Positions 51,890-55,215 of a DNA stretch of 55,215 nt are shown in pieces; the stretch's first letter is position 1; each line of letters starts with the position of its first letter. Under the pieces are notes generated by a model. The model was given only the letters and a program-made list of their open reading frames with translations. It was not told the origin of the DNA and searched no databases. Both the position numbers and the translations under genes were made by a program. This DNA is from Massilia sp. BJB1822 (GTDB lineage: Bacteria > Pseudomonadota > Gammaproteobacteria > Burkholderiales > Burkholderiaceae_D). The stretch covers positions 1 to 55,215 of the forward strand of contig NZ_JABWEB010000027.1 of the NCBI RefSeq assembly GCF_013369485.1, given 5' to 3'.

Positions 51890-52678
51890 ATGCGCGCCAG
51901 ACGACGCTACCTTCTAATCCTCACCAGCCTGGCTCTGCTGGCCGGCCTGCCGGCACGTGCCGCGCCGCCGCCACTGACCCTCTGCTTCGAAGACGTGGCG
52001 CAGCGGCCCTGGACCACGCCCAAGGGCAAGGGCTTGAATTTCGAGCTGCTGCGGCGCGTCGAAAAACAGCTGGGCGAGCAATTCGTGTATGTGCCGAAGC
52101 CCTGGCGGCGCTGCCTGGAAGAGATCCGTTCCGGCCGCGTGGATGGCGTGATCGCCGCCGCCGATTCGCCGGCGCGGCGCCGCCTCGGCCAGTTTCCCCT
52201 GCTGCCGGACGGCCGCTCCGACCCAGCCCGCGCGCTCAACGAAGACCATGCCTACGTTTACCTGCGCATCGGCGGCCAGGGCCGCTGGGATGGGCAGACG
52301 CTGTACAGCCCGAATGGCGAAATCGCCGTGCAGACCGGCTATATGATCGCCAGCGTGCTGCGCGAACGCGGCTACAAGCCGCGCGAACTGGTGAAGTCGG
52401 CCGACGATGCCCTGCGCCTGCTGGTGTCCGGCATGTTCGATGTGGCGGTGCTGCAGGGCAGCGAAGCGAGCCGTCTGGCGCTGCAGGATCCGCGCTTCCG
52501 CGAACGCGTGCAGCAAGCCATGCCGCCCTACGCCACCCTGGTCTTCCACCTGATCTTCAGCCACCAGGCATATGAGCGCGACCCGGCCCGCGCCGAAGCC
52601 ATCTGGCGCGAGATGGGCGCGGTGCGCCAGTCGCATGAATACCGCCAGCTGCTCAAGGAAGCCGGCGTCGGCAACTAA
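51890..52678 (+). CDS. Periplasmic solute-binding protein (amino-acid ABC type, SBP_bac_3)
   Basis: 262 residues. A signal peptide (RYLLILTSLALLAGLPARAA) is followed by a family-3 binding-protein fold: LTLCFEDVAQRPWTTPKGKG, EQFVYVPKPWRRCLEEIRSG, VDGVIAAADSPARRR and LLVSGMFDVAVLQGSEASRL. There is no permease or ATPase gene next to it, so it may instead be a sensor-type binding protein. AGCGGCA precedes the ATG. Confidence 0.85.
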   Translation: MRARRRYLLILTSLALLAGLPARAAPPPLTLCFEDVAQRPWTTPKGKGLNFELLRRVEKQLGEQFVYVPKPWRRCLEEIRSGRVDGVIAAADSPARRRLGQFPLLPDGRSDPARALNEDHAYVYLRIGGQGRWDGQTLYSPNGEIAVQTGYMIASVLRERGYKPRELVKSADDALRLLVSGMFDVAVLQGSEASRLALQDPRFRERVQQAMPPYATLVFHLIFSHQAYERDPARAEAIWREMGAVRQSHEYRQLLKEAGVGN

Positions 52679-52691
52679 GACCCGGCGGACT

Positions 52692-54554
52692 TCAGCGCGG
52701 CGCCGTTACGCGGCACAGCTGGTAGGGATAGCGGTCGGCGCCCACCCACGCCTCATAGCCGCGGCAACTGGCTTCATCGAGCTGCAAGCGGTAGAGCGGC
52801 AGGCGCTGCTGGGCAAAGGCGCGCGTGGCGCGGTCTTGCGCGGCCAGGTCCACCTGATGCTTGGGCAGCAGCTCCAGCGTGCAAAGCTGGCCGGCCGAGT
52901 CCGGCGCGGGCAAAGCGCGGTACTGGGCTTGCAAGCGCACGCGCTGGCTGAGTTTTTCCAGCCGCGTGCAACCGGCCGCGCTGTCGGTCCAGCCCAGCGC
53001 GCGCGCCAAGGCGATCTTCTTCTGCAGGCCCGGTTCCTTCTCGTTGCGCGCGGCCGGCAGCATCACATAATGGGGGCCGGGACGGCTGGCGATCAGCGCC
53101 TCGATGCGCGCCAGATAGGCAGGCGTCTCCTGGAAGCTGGTACCCAGCGCCACCACCGGCATCTGCGGCGGGAAGAACTGCGCCATCCAGGCCATGGGTG
53201 GATGCGGGACTACATTCAACAGCAACGCCGTTTCCGGCTTGGCGATCGCGGGCACCTGGGCGCTGAAGGCACGGCCGGCCCAACCGGCATGCCCCCAGGT
53301 GACGAAGGGGAGCACCGCCAGGCTGGCGATGGCCAGCAAGCCTGTCGCCCAGCGTCGCGCAACCTGGCCCGTGAACAGGCGCTGCAACAGCAGCCAGGTC
53401 GCCACCGGCGCCAGCAGCTCGATCGGAATCAGATAGCGGTAGATGCCGAACAGCTTGAGCCAGAACAGATAGGACAGCGCGAAGAACAGCAGCACGAAAG
53501 CGGCGCGCGAACCGAGGGGGCGCGGCTGATGCTGGCGCCGCAGCCGCTGGTACAGCCAGACGCCGGCAAAACCGATGAAGAGCAGATAGACGATGGGCCA
53601 GATCAGCTGCTTGAGCGGCACCTCGGCCACGCGGCTGACATGCGCGGTGAAGATGAAGGGCCACAGCAGGGCTTCGCCCAGATTCTTCGGCACATAGCCG
53701 GTATCGAGCACGCCGCCCTCCATGGCCAGCGGGCTGTGGAAAATATTGTTGAACTGCGGGTAGAGCGGATTGCCGAACAACTGCCACATCTTGAACATCC
53801 ACCAGCCGGCCGTCGCGGCCATGCCGGCCAGGACGCCAAGGCCGAAGACGAAGGCCAGGCGCACGCGCCGCCAGAACGCGGTGGGAATGGCGATAAAGGC
53901 CAGGCACAGCGCCAGCGCATACGTGGCATTGGTCAGTTTCAGGCCTGCGCCAAAGCCCATGAGCAGGCCGCTGAACAGCGCCAGGCGGACGGCGCGGCCG
54001 TCGGCGGCGGCCAGCGCGTCCCAGCCACGCAGCAGCAGATAGACCGCGGCCAGCACCAGCAGCGCCGTCATATTGTCGCCCATGGAGTTGCCCAGTTCGG
54101 ACAGGAAGCCGGCGCCCAGCATGCCCGCCATCGCCAGCAGCAGCGCCAGGCGCGGACGGCCCACCGCTTCGCGCGACAGCAGCTGGCGCGCAATGCCCAG
54201 CACCAGCAGAAAGTTCAAGCCATGCAGCACGCCGAACGCGAAGCCCGCCAGCGGCGCGGGCAGCCATTGCGTCAGCAGATAGTAGGGGATGTCCAGCGTG
54301 GGGTTGAAATAGCTCTGGAAGCCGGCGGCGGAGATGTCCCCGCCGACGCGGCCATTGAGCAGGGCATACACATTGTACAGGTGGTAGTTGCGCATATCCC
54401 AGCCATCGTCCTGGCCCATGGCCAGCGACAGCAGGCCGCAGAGCAGCGGCACGAGGATGGCAGCCAACAACGGCGCGGCGGGACGGTTCAGGCGCGCGCT
54501 GCGGCGCTCAGCCCACGCTTCAAGCGCCAGCAAGGGACGGGAAAGGAAACGCAT
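52692..54554 (-). CDS. Multi-spanning membrane protein resembling GT-C glycosyltransferases
   Basis: 620 residues with about eleven membrane segments. The first loop has DDGWDMRNYHLYNVYALLNG, a D/E-rich periplasmic loop typical of GT-C enzymes, then FNPTLDIPYYLLTQWLP. A C-terminal soluble domain (LLLNVVPHPPMAWMAQFFPP, GPHYVMLPAARNEKEPGLQK) follows. These features fit a lipid-linked-sugar transferase or a dolichyl-like mannosyltransferase relative, but I do not assign a substrate. Confidence 0.75.
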   Translation of the reverse strand: MRFLSRPLLALEAWAERRSARLNRPAAPLLAAILVPLLCGLLSLAMGQDDGWDMRNYHLYNVYALLNGRVGGDISAAGFQSYFNPTLDIPYYLLTQWLPAPLAGFAFGVLHGLNFLLVLGIARQLLSREAVGRPRLALLLAMAGMLGAGFLSELGNSMGDNMTALLVLAAVYLLLRGWDALAAADGRAVRLALFSGLLMGFGAGLKLTNATYALALCLAFIAIPTAFWRRVRLAFVFGLGVLAGMAATAGWWMFKMWQLFGNPLYPQFNNIFHSPLAMEGGVLDTGYVPKNLGEALLWPFIFTAHVSRVAEVPLKQLIWPIVYLLFIGFAGVWLYQRLRRQHQPRPLGSRAAFVLLFFALSYLFWLKLFGIYRYLIPIELLAPVATWLLLQRLFTGQVARRWATGLLAIASLAVLPFVTWGHAGWAGRAFSAQVPAIAKPETALLLNVVPHPPMAWMAQFFPPQMPVVALGTSFQETPAYLARIEALIASRPGPHYVMLPAARNEKEPGLQKKIALARALGWTDSAAGCTRLEKLSQRVRLQAQYRALPAPDSAGQLCTLELLPKHQVDLAAQDRATRAFAQQRLPLYRLQLDEASCRGYEAWVGADRYPYQLCRVTAPR

Positions 54555-54587
54555 GCTTGTTTTCGCATCAAAAGAACAAGCCGCGTA

Positions 54588-55215
54588 TTATAGTTCTTTC
54601 AAGCAATCCTGCGCGATCTGGCGCGCGAAGCGGCGCAGCTCGGGCACGGCGATGGCTTCCCAATAGTCCGCCTTCAGCCAAGGGCCGATGTAGTGCAGCA
54701 CCCGGCTGCAGCGGCCCGCCGCGTCGCGCACCGCGCAGCCCGGCCCCACTTCGATGCCCAGACCCAGCGCGTCGGCGCGCAGCAGCCCCTCCTCCAGCAG
54801 CTGGCGCACCAGCGCATTGCCGCAGGCGGCCGGACCGGCCGGGCCGGTGCAATTGATCACGCGCGCCACGCGCAGCGCCAGCGCGGGCGCGGCGCCCTGC
54901 TGCGCCGCGTCCGCGTGGCCGGCGCGCGGCTGCAGGCGCACGCGCACGCTCTCGGCATCCTCGCTATAGCCAAGCAGGCGCGCCGCATGCACGCGCAAGG
55001 CGCCGCTGCCCAAGGCCGCCTGCAGGCGCTGCTGCACCTCGGGCGCCATGCGGTGGCGGTGGCTGTCCCAGTAAGGCTGCACATGGCGCAGGAAGCGCCG
55101 TCTTTGCGCGCTGTCCCAGGCCTGCCAGATGGCTTGCGTATGCGGCCGCAGCGCAGCCAGCGCGACGCGCCAGTCGTGGCCGGCCGCCTGCAGCGCGCGC
55201 GCATGCTGGCGCAAG
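54588..55215 (-). CDS. C-terminal part of an FAD/NAD(P)-binding protein (truncated by window edge)
   Basis: The last 209 residues of a longer protein whose start lies beyond the right edge; the first codon in the window is in mid-frame. Recognisable parts are AIWQAWDSAQRRRFLRHVQP and YWDSHRHRMAPEV, typical of the NAD_binding_9 family of putative flavoproteins, then RVARVINCTGPAG and RADALGLGIEVGPGCAVRDA with RVLHYIGPWLKADYWEAIAV. Members often accompany siderophore or sulfur metabolism. Confidence 0.8.
   Translation of the reverse strand, partial: LRQHARALQAAGHDWRVALAALRPHTQAIWQAWDSAQRRRFLRHVQPYWDSHRHRMAPEVQQRLQAALGSGALRVHAARLLGYSEDAESVRVRLQPRAGHADAAQQGAAPALALRVARVINCTGPAGPAACGNALVRQLLEEGLLRADALGLGIEVGPGCAVRDAAGRCSRVLHYIGPWLKADYWEAIAVPELRRFARQIAQDCLKEL

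Noticed and set aside
52572..54593. 673-codon plus-strand open frame
   Set aside because: It is antisense to the GT-C-like membrane protein, is Gln/Arg/Ala-rich without domains, and lacks a ribosome-binding site.

Overview
The window is high-GC DNA with the gene content of a free-living, motile, environmental betaproteobacterium, most likely an Oxalobacteraceae member of the Massilia/Duganella/Janthinobacterium type. That placement is inferred from gene families (a PEP-CTERM protein, a BPSL0067/STY0301 pair, KfrA-like, DUF2167, DUF2058 and YidB proteins), not from a marker gene. There is no integrase, transposase, rRNA or CRISPR array. One complete tRNA gene is present, tRNA-Phe(GAA) at 31092-31167.

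Left end (1-6600). Three remnants of the tRNA-Phe 3' end and its downstream terminator (183-227, 2064-2100, 3291-3333) divide this part into cargo blocks. The blocks are a LysE exporter with a divergent LysR regulator, a serine beta-lactamase-like lipoprotein, and then a strongly AT-rich segment. That segment carries one large gene (3723-6113) joining an Mrr-like PD-(D/E)xK nuclease, a NACHT NTPase and a C-terminal helical region. It is a candidate single-gene anti-phage STAND protein and the most notable gene in the window. A fourth remnant lies at 32321-32381, just beyond the intact tRNA-Phe, with a retropepsin-like gene between them.

6600-15211. rnk with a long leader; an amidase effector/immunity pair of type VI secretion type overlapping by 4 bp; an orphan ParA; a small lipoprotein; a LysR regulator followed by a four-gene oxidative operon (GMC oxidoreductase, aldehyde dehydrogenase, catalase-related protein, ABM-domain membrane protein).

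15212-31015. A phosphate-starvation unit with two back-to-back Pho boxes, two tandem alkaline phosphatases and a secreted unknown protein. Then come a PQQ-propeller lipoprotein with low-complexity repeats, an unknown gene coupled to a GntP-family permease, trhP behind a well-formed FNR/Anr-type promoter, pcaD with a divergent LysR, a PEP-CTERM protein, an SGNH hydrolase, a cache protein and a YoaK protein.

31016-55215. tRNA-Phe and its surroundings, then ordinary housekeeping and accessory genes (YidB, KfrA-like, DUF2058, GNAT, SnoaL, TetR with a divergent CPBP protease, erythromycin-esterase-like, DUF411). At 40679-47280 is a seven-gene run: Tat-exported alpha/beta hydrolase, catalase, YcaC-like hydrolase, XapX, amidohydrolase, DoxX and YoaK. 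An orphan NarL-type regulator, DUF1059, DUF2167, a chemoreceptor, an HxlR regulator flanked by duplicated promoter-like DNA, a periplasmic binding protein, a GT-C-like membrane protein and a truncated flavoprotein end the window.
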